Part shown: piece by piece, positions 31,723-40,456 of the stretch | Numbering within the stretch: the first letter of the stretch is position 1 | How the letters are laid out: the number at the start of each line of letters is the position of its first letter | NCBI RefSeq assembly: GCF_013201975.1 | Contig: NZ_CP053845.1 | Location: 62,001 to 126,000 of the forward strand | Direction: 5' to 3' | Source: Campylobacter sp. CCUG 57310 | GTDB taxonomy: Bacteria > Campylobacterota > Campylobacteria > Campylobacterales > Campylobacteraceae | Length of the DNA: 64,000 nt | Program-made: the position numbers and the translations under genes | Notes under the pieces: model-generated | Seen by the model: only the letters and a program-made list of their open reading frames with translations | What the model was told of the DNA's origin: nothing | The model's database searches: none

Positions 31723-32660
31723 GTAGCGGCGAGGCGATTTTAAAGCTATTTTTGGGGCTTTTAGTTATGCTGGCGCTATCTTCAACCATAGCTTTTATAC
31801 TTAAAAAATTTGTCGCTAAAGGCGCGCCAAACGCTACGATCGATAACCTAACCGCGCGCATAAACGCTTGGTGGGTGATGATTTTAGTCATATTTGGCTT
31901 TGTTTATATGGGCACAAAGGCGCTTATATTTTTGTTTTTTGTCATATCCTTTGCCGCTTTGCGAGAATTTCTATCGCTCATTTACATAAGACGCAGCGAT
32001 CACATCGCTCTTGTGGCTTGCTTTTATGTCATCTTGCCGCTTCAGTATCTCTTTATCCTTATGGATTGGTACTCTATGGCGATGATATTTATCCCTGTTT
32101 ATGCGTTTTTGTTTTTGCCGATTTTGTCCGCCCTTCTTGGCGATCCTGCGCACTTTTTGGAGCGCTCGACTACTATCCAATGGGCGATTATGATAAGTGT
32201 TTTTTGTATCTCTCACATCCCTGCGCTTCTTATTCTTGATGTGCATGAATTTGAAGGCAAATCGGTTCTTTTAATGCTCTTTTTGATCCTTGTAACTCAA
32301 GCTAGCGACGTGCTTCAGTATATCTGGGGCAAGCTCTTTGGTAAGACAAAGATAGCTCCAAATATATCTCCTTCCAAAACTGTCGTAGGCTTTACGGGTG
32401 GAGTGATGAGCGCTAGCTTGCTTGGGGCGTTTTTGCACTGGCTAACGCCTTTTAGTTTTATTCAGGCGTTTTTTATCAGCCTTGTTATTTGCCTTATGGG
32501 CTTTTTGGGCGGACTTGTGATGTCTGCCATTAAACGGGATTTGCGCGTGAAGGATTGGGGCAATATTATAAGCGGGCACGGCGGAATGCTTGATAGGATG
32601 GATTCGCTATGCTTTTCTGCGCCGATATTTTTTCATATAGTGCGCTATTTTTGGGCGTAA
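31719..32660 (+). CDS. Phosphatidate cytidylyltransferase-like, YnbB
   Basis: The 313-aa membrane enzyme belongs to the CdsA family, making CDP-diacylglycerol from CTP and phosphatidate. The C-terminal signature is complete: SAIKRDLRVKDWGNIISGHGG followed by MLDRMDS (around residues 268-295), and SPSKTVVGFTGG (around 217) is the other CTP-binding block. Eight membrane segments. It is a second CdsA-type enzyme specific to this operon, likely feeding the YnbA-like transferase. Confidence 0.87.
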   Translation: MSSGEAILKLFLGLLVMLALSSTIAFILKKFVAKGAPNATIDNLTARINAWWVMILVIFGFVYMGTKALIFLFFVISFAALREFLSLIYIRRSDHIALVACFYVILPLQYLFILMDWYSMAMIFIPVYAFLFLPILSALLGDPAHFLERSTTIQWAIMISVFCISHIPALLILDVHEFEGKSVLLMLFLILVTQASDVLQYIWGKLFGKTKIAPNISPSKTVVGFTGGVMSASLLGAFLHWLTPFSFIQAFFISLVICLMGFLGGLVMSAIKRDLRVKDWGNIISGHGGMLDRMDSLCFSAPIFFHIVRYFWA

Positions 32661-32674
32661 ATTTAAGGAGTAAG

Positions 32675-33244
32675 ATGAGAAATTTTAAAATTTTAGTTAA
32701 ATTTGCCTTGCTACTAGCAGGCTTAAATTTGCTGGCTTTTTCGCCAAGCGAGCTTGTAAAAGACGCAAGAAGCCAGATCGGTGTTACGCTTTATTATGAC
32801 GCGAGCTACGAAAGGCTTGCCTATCCGATGGGCGATGTGGATATCTCAAAGGGGGTTTGTACCGATGTGGTTGTGCGTGCTTTAAGAGAGCAAAATATCG
32901 ACTTGCAAGAGCTAATCCATAAAGATATGAGCGCAAATTTTAGCTCCTATCCTAAAAATTGGGGCTTAAAAAACACCGATAAAAACATAGACCACAGAAG
33001 AGTGCCAAATATCGCTACATATCTTAAGCGCAAAGGCTACAAAGTAAGCGATAAAATTTATAAACCGGGCGATATAGTTACTTGGACGCTTGATAACGGC
33101 AGACCGCATATCGGCATAGTATCCGATAAGAAATCCCTCTTTGGAAACACCCCGCTTATTATTCACAATATCGGGCTTGGCGTGCAAGAAGAAGACGTGC
33201 TAAATGATTTTAAGATAACCGGGCATTTTAGGATTACGAATTAA
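32675..33244 (+). CDS. DUF1287 periplasmic protein
   Basis: The 189-aa product has a signal peptide (residues 1-21) and the DUF1287 domain: VKDARSQIGVTLYYDASYERLAYP (around 27-50), KGVCTDVVVRALREQNIDL (with the conserved Cys-Thr-Asp), KNTDKNIDHRRVPNIATYLKR and PHIGIVSD. The domain resembles NlpC/P60-type cysteine hydrolases, with Cys in GVCTD and His in RPHIGIV as likely catalytic residues. Start 32675 is chosen because AAGGAG precedes it; the frame is open upstream into the cds-like gene. Confidence 0.82.
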   Translation: MRNFKILVKFALLLAGLNLLAFSPSELVKDARSQIGVTLYYDASYERLAYPMGDVDISKGVCTDVVVRALREQNIDLQELIHKDMSANFSSYPKNWGLKNTDKNIDHRRVPNIATYLKRKGYKVSDKIYKPGDIVTWTLDNGRPHIGIVSDKKSLFGNTPLIIHNIGLGVQEEDVLNDFKITGHFRITN

Positions 33245-33254
33245 AGGAATTAAT

Positions 33255-35030
33255 ATGCAAGAAAAAACTTTTCTCACAAGCGACGGAGCAGAGCTTTTTT
33301 ATCGCCACAAGTCGCCAAGCGATCAGGGGCAAAATGGAAATTTAAACAGCGTGCAAAGCTCAAATTTAAGCCCCCAAAAAGCTATCGTGCTCTTTCACAG
33401 AGGACATGAGCACTCCGGACGCATGATGTTTATGAGCGAGGAGTTAAATTTAAGTGATTTTCATTTCTTTGCTTGGGATGCGCGCGGTCACGGCAAGAGC
33501 CCCGGAGAGCGAGGAGATGCGCCAAGTATCGCTAGGCTTGTGGCCGATGTGGACGAATTTATAGAGCATATAAGCAAGCATTACGATATAGCCAAGGAAA
33601 ATATCGCTGTGATCGCTCAAAGCGTAGGTGCGGTGCTGGTTGCTACTTGGCTGCATGATTATGCGCCTAAAATTCGCTGCGCGGTGCTTGCAAGTCCGGC
33701 GTTTGACGTGAAGCTTTATGTGCCTTTTGCCAAAGAGGGTTTAAAGCTGCTTTATAAATTAAAAGGAAATTTTTTCGTAAACAGCTACGTCAAGGCGCAC
33801 TACCTCACGCACAACAAGGAGCGCATAAACTCTTATAACGAAGATAGCCTCATAGCGCGCGCCATATCGGTTAGGATTTTGCTTGGGCTTTACGAGGCAA
33901 GCAAGCGGGTTGTAGGCGATGCTGCGGCTATCACTACGCCTTTGCAGCTGCTTATATCAGGCGATGACTGGGTGGTAAATCACACGCCTCAGCATGAATT
34001 TTATAACTCGCTTGGCTCGCATATCAAAGAGCGCCACGTCATGCAGGGCTTTTATCACGATACTTTGGGCGAGCAGGATAGACATCTGGCTTTTAAGAAG
34101 ATTAGGGGCTTTATAAACGAGCGATTTAGCAAGCCTTTAAGCGAGGTTGATTGCACGCAGGCGGATAAATTTGGCTTTAGTAGAGAAGAGGCTGATAGAC
34201 TAGCCACTCCGCTTTGTAAATTTCATCCTAAAAACGTCTGTTTTAGTGTGCAAAGATTTGGCATGAAGCTGCTTTCGCCTTGGGTTAAGGGGCTTAAAAT
34301 CGGCGAAGATAGGGGTTATGACAGTGGTAGTACGCTTGATTATGTCTATCAAAACCAGCCGCAAGGCTCAAACGCTTTTGTAAAGTGGGTTGATAAAATT
34401 TATCTAAATTCAATCGGCTGGAGAGGCATAAGAAAGCGCAAAGAAAATATCGCTCATGCGCTAAATTTCGTGATGAGCGAGCTAAAGCAAAAAGGCGAGC
34501 GTATAGAAATTCTCGATATCGCTTCAGGGCACGGCAGATATATACTTGATGCGCTAAGCGGTGAAATTCGCCCCGAAAAGATACTTTTAAGAGACTACGA
34601 CAAAGTAAACGTAAAAGCGGGGCAGGAGCTCATAAAAGAGCGAAATTTAGAGGATATCGCGACATTTGAAGAGGCAAACGCCTTTCATAAATCAAGCTAT
34701 GAAAATTTAGAAAATTTCGCAAGTATCGGCGTGGTTTCGGGGCTTTTTGAGCTATTTAGCGATAACGCACTGATAAATACTGCGCTTAATGGCTTTGGGC
34801 GTAGCGTGCGCAAGGGCGGATATCTCATCTATACGAATCAGCCGTATCATCCGCAGCTTGAGATGATCGCAAGGGCGCTTTCAAGTCATAGAGACGGCGA
34901 AGCGTGGATCATGCGTAGACGAAGCGTGGTCGAGATGGATCAGCTTGTTAGTAGAGCGGGATTTAAAAAGATCCGCCACTGGATAGATGAGGACGGGATA
35001 TTTACCGTTAGCGTCGCAGTAAAAGAGTGA
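33255..35030 (+). CDS. Alpha/beta hydrolase fused to SAM methyltransferase, YnbC-like
   Basis: The 591-aa product has two enzymes in one chain. Residues 1-300 are an alpha/beta hydrolase (lid and oxyanion part ARGHGKSPGERGD around 75-87; nucleophile motif IAQSVGAVL, Ser about 122; a late His in QGFYHDTLG around 273). Residues 360-590 are a class I methyltransferase with motif I EILDIASGHGRYI (around 417-429). The fusion is the same as E. coli YnbC (585 aa). It is soluble and probably acts on the membrane lipid made by this operon. Confidence 0.85.
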   Translation: MQEKTFLTSDGAELFYRHKSPSDQGQNGNLNSVQSSNLSPQKAIVLFHRGHEHSGRMMFMSEELNLSDFHFFAWDARGHGKSPGERGDAPSIARLVADVDEFIEHISKHYDIAKENIAVIAQSVGAVLVATWLHDYAPKIRCAVLASPAFDVKLYVPFAKEGLKLLYKLKGNFFVNSYVKAHYLTHNKERINSYNEDSLIARAISVRILLGLYEASKRVVGDAAAITTPLQLLISGDDWVVNHTPQHEFYNSLGSHIKERHVMQGFYHDTLGEQDRHLAFKKIRGFINERFSKPLSEVDCTQADKFGFSREEADRLATPLCKFHPKNVCFSVQRFGMKLLSPWVKGLKIGEDRGYDSGSTLDYVYQNQPQGSNAFVKWVDKIYLNSIGWRGIRKRKENIAHALNFVMSELKQKGERIEILDIASGHGRYILDALSGEIRPEKILLRDYDKVNVKAGQELIKERNLEDIATFEEANAFHKSSYENLENFASIGVVSGLFELFSDNALINTALNGFGRSVRKGGYLIYTNQPYHPQLEMIARALSSHRDGEAWIMRRRSVVEMDQLVSRAGFKKIRHWIDEDGIFTVSVAVKE

Positions 35031-35055
35031 AATTTGTCCCATTTAAAGATGAGAA

Positions 35056-36345
35056 GTGAAATTTAGCCCTAAGCTTAGCCGGTTTTTAACTAGACTTGGT
35101 TATCTGCTTTGCGTAGCAACTGCATTTTACGCAAGCTACGGCTTTGCAAACTACCTTGCTTCAAAGCAAAGCTTCGTGCCCGAAATCATCTTTGAATGGG
35201 AGCATGCTATCCCGTTTATCGCTTGGACGATACTGCCTTATTGGTCGTTAAATTTGCTTTACGGGCTTGGATTTTTGCTGTGTAAAAATTCTCGCGAACT
35301 AAACCGATACACGGCTCAGCTGCTGCTTTCTCAGCTTATCGCGGTTGTATTTTTTATACTCTTTCCGCTTCAAATTTCTTGGAGTAAGCCTGAGAGTTTT
35401 GGGTTGTCCAAATTTCTCTTTGATAGCCTTGCGACGTTTGATATGCCGTTTAATCAAGCTCCATCGCTTCACATCATCTTGTGCGTGGTCGTGGGTTCGC
35501 TTTATATATCAAAAACGAGTAAAATTTGGCTTAAGGCTATCATTTTAGCGTGGTTTGCCCTGATAGCTCTTAGCGTGCTTACTACATATCAGCACCATTT
35601 TATCGATATACCTACAGGGTTTTTAGTGGGCTTTTTAGTGCTTGTTATAGTGCCAATTGAGGGCGAAATTTTAAAATTTAACCTCGCTCATACGACATCT
35701 CATATCAAATGGGCGAGCTTTTACGCTCTGCTTGCGCTCATATTTGCCGCATTTGCTTTTTATCTTGGCGGAGCCTTTCTTTGGTTGCTTTATTTTAGTG
35801 TTAGCTTTACTCTTGTCGGTTTTGGTTACGCCTTGTTCGGTGCACAAATTTTTCGCAAAGAGCAAAACGGCAAAATTTCATCTTTTTGGCTGCTCTTGCC
35901 ATATCTTATAATGGCTCGGTTAAACATCATCTACTGGCTAAATTTAAAGCATGCGCCAAAAAGCAGTGAAATTTTGCCAAATGTCCATCTTGGCTCGATC
36001 ACCGAGGCGCATACATTTGAAGCCGTTTTTGACCTTACGGCGGAGTGCGAATTTCATCCCAAAGCGGAGCAAATTTACTTAAATTTCGCCATGCTTGACA
36101 TGGTAAAGCCAAAATTTGATGAGCTCAAAGCCGCCGTAAAGGCAATGGATAGTATAATTAGCAAAAATAAAAGAACGCTCATTTGTTGCGCGCTAGGATA
36201 CGGCAGAAGCGCTCTTGTGCTGCTTGGTTGGCTGGTTTGGTGTAAGAAAATGAACGTAGATGATGCGATTTTACTGATTAAAAATTCGCGCCCTAAAGTT
36301 GTCATAGATGATAGCGTGAGAAAATTTTTTATGGAGTTTGGATGA
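35056..36345 (+). CDS. PAP2/dual-specificity phosphatase fusion, YnbD-like
   Basis: The 429-aa product has an N-terminal PAP2 phosphatase membrane domain (PSLHIILCVVVGS around 137; HHFIDIPTGFLVG around 183, with the catalytic His) and a C-terminal tyrosine-phosphatase domain with the P-loop CALGYGRSALVL (CX5R, around 375). This two-phosphatase fusion matches E. coli YnbD (430 aa). The start is GTG. It ends overlapping the next gene by 4 bp. Confidence 0.87.
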   Translation: MKFSPKLSRFLTRLGYLLCVATAFYASYGFANYLASKQSFVPEIIFEWEHAIPFIAWTILPYWSLNLLYGLGFLLCKNSRELNRYTAQLLLSQLIAVVFFILFPLQISWSKPESFGLSKFLFDSLATFDMPFNQAPSLHIILCVVVGSLYISKTSKIWLKAIILAWFALIALSVLTTYQHHFIDIPTGFLVGFLVLVIVPIEGEILKFNLAHTTSHIKWASFYALLALIFAAFAFYLGGAFLWLLYFSVSFTLVGFGYALFGAQIFRKEQNGKISSFWLLLPYLIMARLNIIYWLNLKHAPKSSEILPNVHLGSITEAHTFEAVFDLTAECEFHPKAEQIYLNFAMLDMVKPKFDELKAAVKAMDSIISKNKRTLICCALGYGRSALVLLGWLVWCKKMNVDDAILLIKNSRPKVVIDDSVRKFFMEFG

Positions 36346-36752
36346 GCAAATCATCGCTGGCACTTACTACTTCGCAGCTCATAAATACCCATAAGATAAT
36401 ATTGCTTGTAAATTTGATCCACGCCTTTATATTTTGGCAGTATCCGCACAAAATTTGGCAGGAATTTATCTTCGCCGCGCTTTATATTTTTATATTTTAT
36501 CTTCATATCAGGCTTTATTTTGACGCGAAAATTTTTAAGGAATTTGCTGACGGCATGCTTAGTCTTGAGAGGTTTGACGAAAGTTTAAGGACGCTTGGAC
36601 TTGTTAAGCAGATATCTTTTAAAGATAAAAAATCCTTCATCCAAAGAGATATGACCTCAAGGTGCAAAGGCGCTATGAAGCTTTGGTTTATGCTGATTGG
36701 CGTTAGCTTTGCGGCTGTTATTTATACGCTTTGCCTTAAGTGGATAGCGTGA
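36342..36752 (+). CDS. Small membrane protein of the ynb-like operon
   Basis: The 136-aa product has hydrophobic segments at about residues 18-34, 42-58 and 113-132 with a basic cytoplasmic middle part. I do not know a family. It overlaps the phosphatase gene by 4 bp, so it belongs to the operon and is likely a partner of the lipid enzymes. Confidence 0.65.
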   Translation: MSKSSLALTTSQLINTHKIILLVNLIHAFIFWQYPHKIWQEFIFAALYIFIFYLHIRLYFDAKIFKEFADGMLSLERFDESLRTLGLVKQISFKDKKSFIQRDMTSRCKGAMKLWFMLIGVSFAAVIYTLCLKWIA

Positions 36753-36776
36753 AGCAAATTTATATAAAGAGGTGTG

Positions 36777-37874
36777 ATGAGTAACGAGATAGAGCTAAAA
36801 AAACAAGGCGTCATCAAGCGTCTTACGAACAAGACTTTTAAATTTGACCCAAGGATAGCCGAGGGATTTTATACCGCAAGATATTTTTTAAAGATAAATC
36901 AGGTCATAAAGCAAAATTTACCCGACCAGCACGTAACTATGCAGTTTTTTCAAAGGGCGAACAACATCACTTTGTGTGGTATCGATGAAGCTATAGCGAT
37001 CGTATATACCTTCGCTAAAGAGCCTGAATGGCTTGAAATTTACGCGTTAAATGACGGTGATATCATAAACGCAAACGAGCCTGTTTTAAAGATAAGCGGC
37101 AAGTATGAAAATTTCGGCTTTTTAGAAAATATTATAGACGCCACTCTGGCTCGCAGAAGCTCGGTAGCTACGAATGTTGCTAGAGCCTTAAAGGCCGCAA
37201 ACGGCAAGGTAGTCTTTTCTATGGCGGATAGGCAAGATGACATCTCAACGCAGATAGGCGACGGATACGCCACTTATGTCGCGGGCATAGATCGCGTCTC
37301 AACCGACGCTCAGGGCTTTTGGTGGGGTGGCAAGGGTATGGGGACTATGCCCCACGCGCTTGTTCAGATGTGTGAGGGAGATATAGTAAAGGCGTGTGAA
37401 ATTTACGCTAAAACATTTCCCGGCGAGCTTGTAACGGCACTTGTTGATTACAATAACGACGTGATCACTGATGCACTTTTAGCTGCAAATGCGCTAAAAT
37501 CAAGGCTTGGTGCCGTTAGGGTCGATACATCTCAAAGCCTCATAGACAAGTATTTTGAGGACAAAGACACAAGCGGATTTGATCCGCATGGAGTCTGCAA
37601 AGAGCTTATCTTTGCACTTCGTAAAGCTCTTGATGAAAATGGCTTTAATCACGTTAAGATAGTCGTTAGCTCGGGCTTTACTCCTGAAAAAATTGCCGAA
37701 TTTGAAGCGCATGATACGCCTGTTGATATCTATGGCGTAGGAAGCTTTACCGTTAGAAACGATACTTGCGGATTTACGGGCGATCTTGTGGAACTAAACG
37801 GCAAAGCAGAAGCCAAAGTTGGGCGCCGAAATTTCATCTCCGAGAGACTGCAAAAAGTAGAGTTTGAAAGATAA
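36777..37874 (+). CDS. pncB: Nicotinate phosphoribosyltransferase
   Basis: The 365-aa enzyme forms nicotinate mononucleotide from nicotinate and PRPP in the NAD salvage pathway. Family blocks are GFYTARYFLK (around 29), VFSMADRQDD (around 150) and KIVVSSGFTPEKIAEFEAHDTPVDIYGVGS (around 297-326). The conserved autophosphorylation-site histidine region is not clearly seen, as in the short bacterial branch. The ATG at 36777 follows AAGAGG; a GTG 3 bp upstream is in frame. Its last 70 bp and terminator are copied at 39231-39327. Confidence 0.88.
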   Translation: MSNEIELKKQGVIKRLTNKTFKFDPRIAEGFYTARYFLKINQVIKQNLPDQHVTMQFFQRANNITLCGIDEAIAIVYTFAKEPEWLEIYALNDGDIINANEPVLKISGKYENFGFLENIIDATLARRSSVATNVARALKAANGKVVFSMADRQDDISTQIGDGYATYVAGIDRVSTDAQGFWWGGKGMGTMPHALVQMCEGDIVKACEIYAKTFPGELVTALVDYNNDVITDALLAANALKSRLGAVRVDTSQSLIDKYFEDKDTSGFDPHGVCKELIFALRKALDENGFNHVKIVVSSGFTPEKIAEFEAHDTPVDIYGVGSFTVRNDTCGFTGDLVELNGKAEAKVGRRNFISERLQKVEFER

Positions 37875-37905
37875 ATTTAGGCGCAAACGAGCTAAATTTG
37901 CGCCT
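37807..37905 (+). repeat. Direct repeat, copy 1 (pncB 3' end)
   Basis: The last 68 bp of pncB plus its terminator region. A second copy of about 97 bp, nearly 90 % identical, lies at 39231-39327 in the same orientation. Together they flank the isoaspartyl peptidase gene. Confidence 0.85.
37879..37905 (+). terminator. pncB terminator
   Basis: A 9-bp stem AGGCGCAAA/TTTGCGCCT with a 9-base loop and the exit TTGATTTT, just after the pncB stop. Confidence 0.8.
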
Positions 37906-37998
37906 TTGATTTTAAATTCGCAAACGTTTTTGCGCTACAAATTCTAATCCAATGCAGGTAGGCAGACAAATTTGCCACCTGCATCGATCTTGTATGAA

Positions 37999-39045
37999 TC
38001 ATTTGCCGACAGGCCAATGCACGATAGGTTCAGACCCTACTTTTGCTTCACCGTGATACATTCCTAGCTTATGTTTTGTCCAAGCAAAGCCGATTTTGCC
38101 GTTTTTGTCAATTGAGATTATGCCGCCGCTTCCGCCTAGAGCATCTACTTGTTTTATAGCATTTTCGGCAGCTTTTTGCACATCGCCGCCAGCGTATTTG
38201 TAGTGGGCTGAAACTTCGTGAGCCGCATTTACTCGCATATAGATATCTCCGGTGCCTGTGCATGAAACTGCTACAGAATCGTTATCCGCATAAGTTCCTG
38301 AGCCTATGATAGGACTATCTCCGATACGTCCTGTCATCTTGTTTGTCATGCCGCCGGTGCTTGTTGCTGCGGCAAGATTGCCGTTTTTATCAAGTGCGAT
38401 CGCTCCTACCGTGCCAAGATAAGGCTCGGCTTTATCTTTTAATGCTGCGAGTTTATCGCTCTTATCGTCATCTTTCATAAGCATGAGTTGTTGTTTTTCT
38501 TTGGCTTTTTTGAGCTGATCGTATCTTTTTTGCGTGAAATAATACTCTTGCTCGACCATTTCAAGCCCGTTTGCTTTGGCTAGCTTGTCCGCCCCTTCGC
38601 CAGCTATAAGCGTGTGCCAAGTCTTTTCCATCACAAGGCGCGCGCCTAAAATAGGGTTTTTGATATGTCTTGACATAGCCACTCCACCCGCTTTTTTAGT
38701 TGCACCGTCCATGATAGAAGCGTCAAGTTCGTTAAATCCATCTGAAGTAAAAACAGCTCCTTTGCCCGCATTTAAATTCGGATCATCTTCCAAGATGATT
38801 ATAGCGGCCGTTACCGCATCCATCGCTGTTCCGCCTTTTTCAAGGACTGCTTGGCCTGCTTTAAGAGCCTTTTTCATCGGTTCTGCACGAAGCATAAATT
38901 CATCTTGGGATAGATCAAGTTTGCTTGTGCCCCCGTGAATTACAATTAGTGGAGTAAATTTCTCACCGGCATTAAGGCTTAAAAAGCTTAATGCAACAAT
39001 ACTAGCTGCAACCATTGCAGTTTTGGTTAAACTAAAAAATTTCAT
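37999..39045 (-). CDS. Isoaspartyl peptidase/L-asparaginase (Ntn-hydrolase), exported
   Basis: The 348-aa product has a signal peptide (residues 1-26, ending LNAGEK) and is a plant-type asparaginase, which cleaves itself so that an N-terminal Thr becomes the nucleophile. The cleavage site is GTVGAIALDKNGN (around 212-224), then ATSTGGMTNKMTGRIGDSPIIGSGTYA. The start of the alpha part is IVIHGGTSKLD. It hydrolyses isoaspartyl dipeptides or asparagine, here in the periplasm. It lies inverted between two copies of the pncB 3' end, a sign of insertion. Confidence 0.9.
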   Translation of the reverse strand: MKFFSLTKTAMVAASIVALSFLSLNAGEKFTPLIVIHGGTSKLDLSQDEFMLRAEPMKKALKAGQAVLEKGGTAMDAVTAAIIILEDDPNLNAGKGAVFTSDGFNELDASIMDGATKKAGGVAMSRHIKNPILGARLVMEKTWHTLIAGEGADKLAKANGLEMVEQEYYFTQKRYDQLKKAKEKQQLMLMKDDDKSDKLAALKDKAEPYLGTVGAIALDKNGNLAAATSTGGMTNKMTGRIGDSPIIGSGTYADNDSVAVSCTGTGDIYMRVNAAHEVSAHYKYAGGDVQKAAENAIKQVDALGGSGGIISIDKNGKIGFAWTKHKLGMYHGEAKVGSEPIVHWPVGK

Positions 39046-39230
39046 GCACTCTCCTTTGTGAGTAAATTTAAATAGTTATTGTAATTTTATTACTTAATAT
39101 CAAATTTATAATTAATAAATTATATTTGAGGCTTTTAGTGTTGGACAGGTTCTCAAATTGAGCTTATTCTTTTGGGGGTGTAGTAAATTATCATACTTAG
39201 TAATTTACCGCTAAGAGTTAAATAATAAAT

Positions 39231-39327
39231 CAGAAGCAAAAGTTGGGCGCCGAAATTTTATCTCCGAAAGATTGCAAAAAGTAGAGTTTGAAAGATAAAT
39301 TTAGGCGCAAATGAGTTAAATGCGCCT
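39231..39327 (+). repeat. Direct repeat, copy 2 (displaced pncB 3' end)
   Basis: About 97 bp nearly identical to 37807-37905, including GTTGGGCGCCGAAATTT and TAGAGTTTGAAAGATAAATTTAGGCGCAAA split by a few substitutions. It is not part of any gene here. Its degraded stem AGGCGCA/TGCGCCT (39303-39327) may now terminate the leftward Sel1 gene. Confidence 0.85.
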
Positions 39328-39333
39328 ATAAGT

Positions 39334-40398
39334 TTATTTTATAGATTCTAGCGCGCTACAGCATTGAGCCGAGCCTATATCGCAGCCTTTTTTGAAGTAA
39401 ATTTTAGCCTTTTCAAGATCTTTTGCGACCCCGCTTTCAGCAGGCGGCATCTGGTATGTGTAGCCTGCAAATAGGCATGATTCGACTAAGCCGTGTTCGC
39501 AGCCCTTGTCAAAATACTCCACCGCTTTGGCAAATTGCTTTTCTTGATAGTATGCAGAGCCTGCGTATTCGCATCCAATGGCGATCTTGGCTTCGCAAGC
39601 TTTTGCGGCATTGTTTTTATCTTTTACGTATTTTCCTGAAGCTTCATGATCTTTTTTTTTAAAGGCTAGCAAATAATACTCAAACGCCTTTATCTCGTCT
39701 TTTTTGCCGTATTTGTCGTCTTGGTAAATTTCGCCCAGCTTTGCGCATCCGTCAAATTTATCGCCCCCGCAAATTTGGCTTAGAATTTCGATCGCTTTGT
39801 CTATGTTTTTCTCGACACCTTTGCCGTCTCTATAGCCCATCGCTACGAATTTGCAACCGTCATCGTAGCCACTACTGCAAAGTTTTGAAAATATCTCAAA
39901 GCCCTTTTTAGGATCGTGCTGCGCGCCGTTTTTGCCTTCAGTGTATGAATATCCAGTCCATAAACATCCTAAATTTGAGCCCAAATCGCAAGCTTTTTGG
40001 TAGTATTTGATGTCTTGTTTTTCATAGGCGTAGTCTATACAAGCTGATGCATCGCCGTTTTCACAACCTTTTTCAGGGCTTACGGCTGTTTTATCTTTTA
40101 CTTTATTGCAGCAATCGGATCTTTTGCCAAATGATATCTCGCAGCATTTTTCATAAGCCTGCTTTGCAAGCCCAGAATCTTTTTTGACATCAGAGCCCTT
40201 TCCGAACTCATAAAGCTGCCCAAGCTCTTTACAAGAAGAATCAACTTTTTCTTTATAGCAACCTAGCTTGAAGTAGTGCTCCGCATCTTTCCACTGACCT
40301 TTGGATTTTGCCGCTAGCCCGTTGTTGTGATTTGGTCCGGCTTGTGCTACCGACAAGCAACTAAATACTAAAAACAGGGTTAAAGCTAACTTTTTCAT
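39334..40398 (-). CDS. Exported Sel1-repeat protein, cysteine-rich
   Basis: The 354-aa product has a signal peptide (residues 1-20) and a series of Sel1-type repeats of 36-38 residues, each with Cys pairs spaced as in Helicobacter cysteine-rich (Hcp) proteins (for example CENGDASACIDYAYE, CDLGSNLGCLWTGYSY, CSSGYDDGCKFVAMGY, CEHGLVESCLFAGYTY). Hcp proteins bind or break beta-lactams weakly and are secreted; the job here is unknown. Repeats fill the whole mature chain. It is single, with a pncB-derived hairpin downstream. Confidence 0.83.
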   Translation of the reverse strand: MKKLALTLFLVFSCLSVAQAGPNHNNGLAAKSKGQWKDAEHYFKLGCYKEKVDSSCKELGQLYEFGKGSDVKKDSGLAKQAYEKCCEISFGKRSDCCNKVKDKTAVSPEKGCENGDASACIDYAYEKQDIKYYQKACDLGSNLGCLWTGYSYTEGKNGAQHDPKKGFEIFSKLCSSGYDDGCKFVAMGYRDGKGVEKNIDKAIEILSQICGGDKFDGCAKLGEIYQDDKYGKKDEIKAFEYYLLAFKKKDHEASGKYVKDKNNAAKACEAKIAIGCEYAGSAYYQEKQFAKAVEYFDKGCEHGLVESCLFAGYTYQMPPAESGVAKDLEKAKIYFKKGCDIGSAQCCSALESIK

Positions 40399-40456
40399 AG
40401 ACTCCTCCTTGCGAGTAAATCTGTAAGAATTATAACTTTTTTAATATATTTTTAAT

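Noticed and set aside
37999-39045. Composite transposon bounded by the two pncB-derived repeats
   Set aside because: The repeats are direct, hold no transposase and are fragments of a housekeeping gene.
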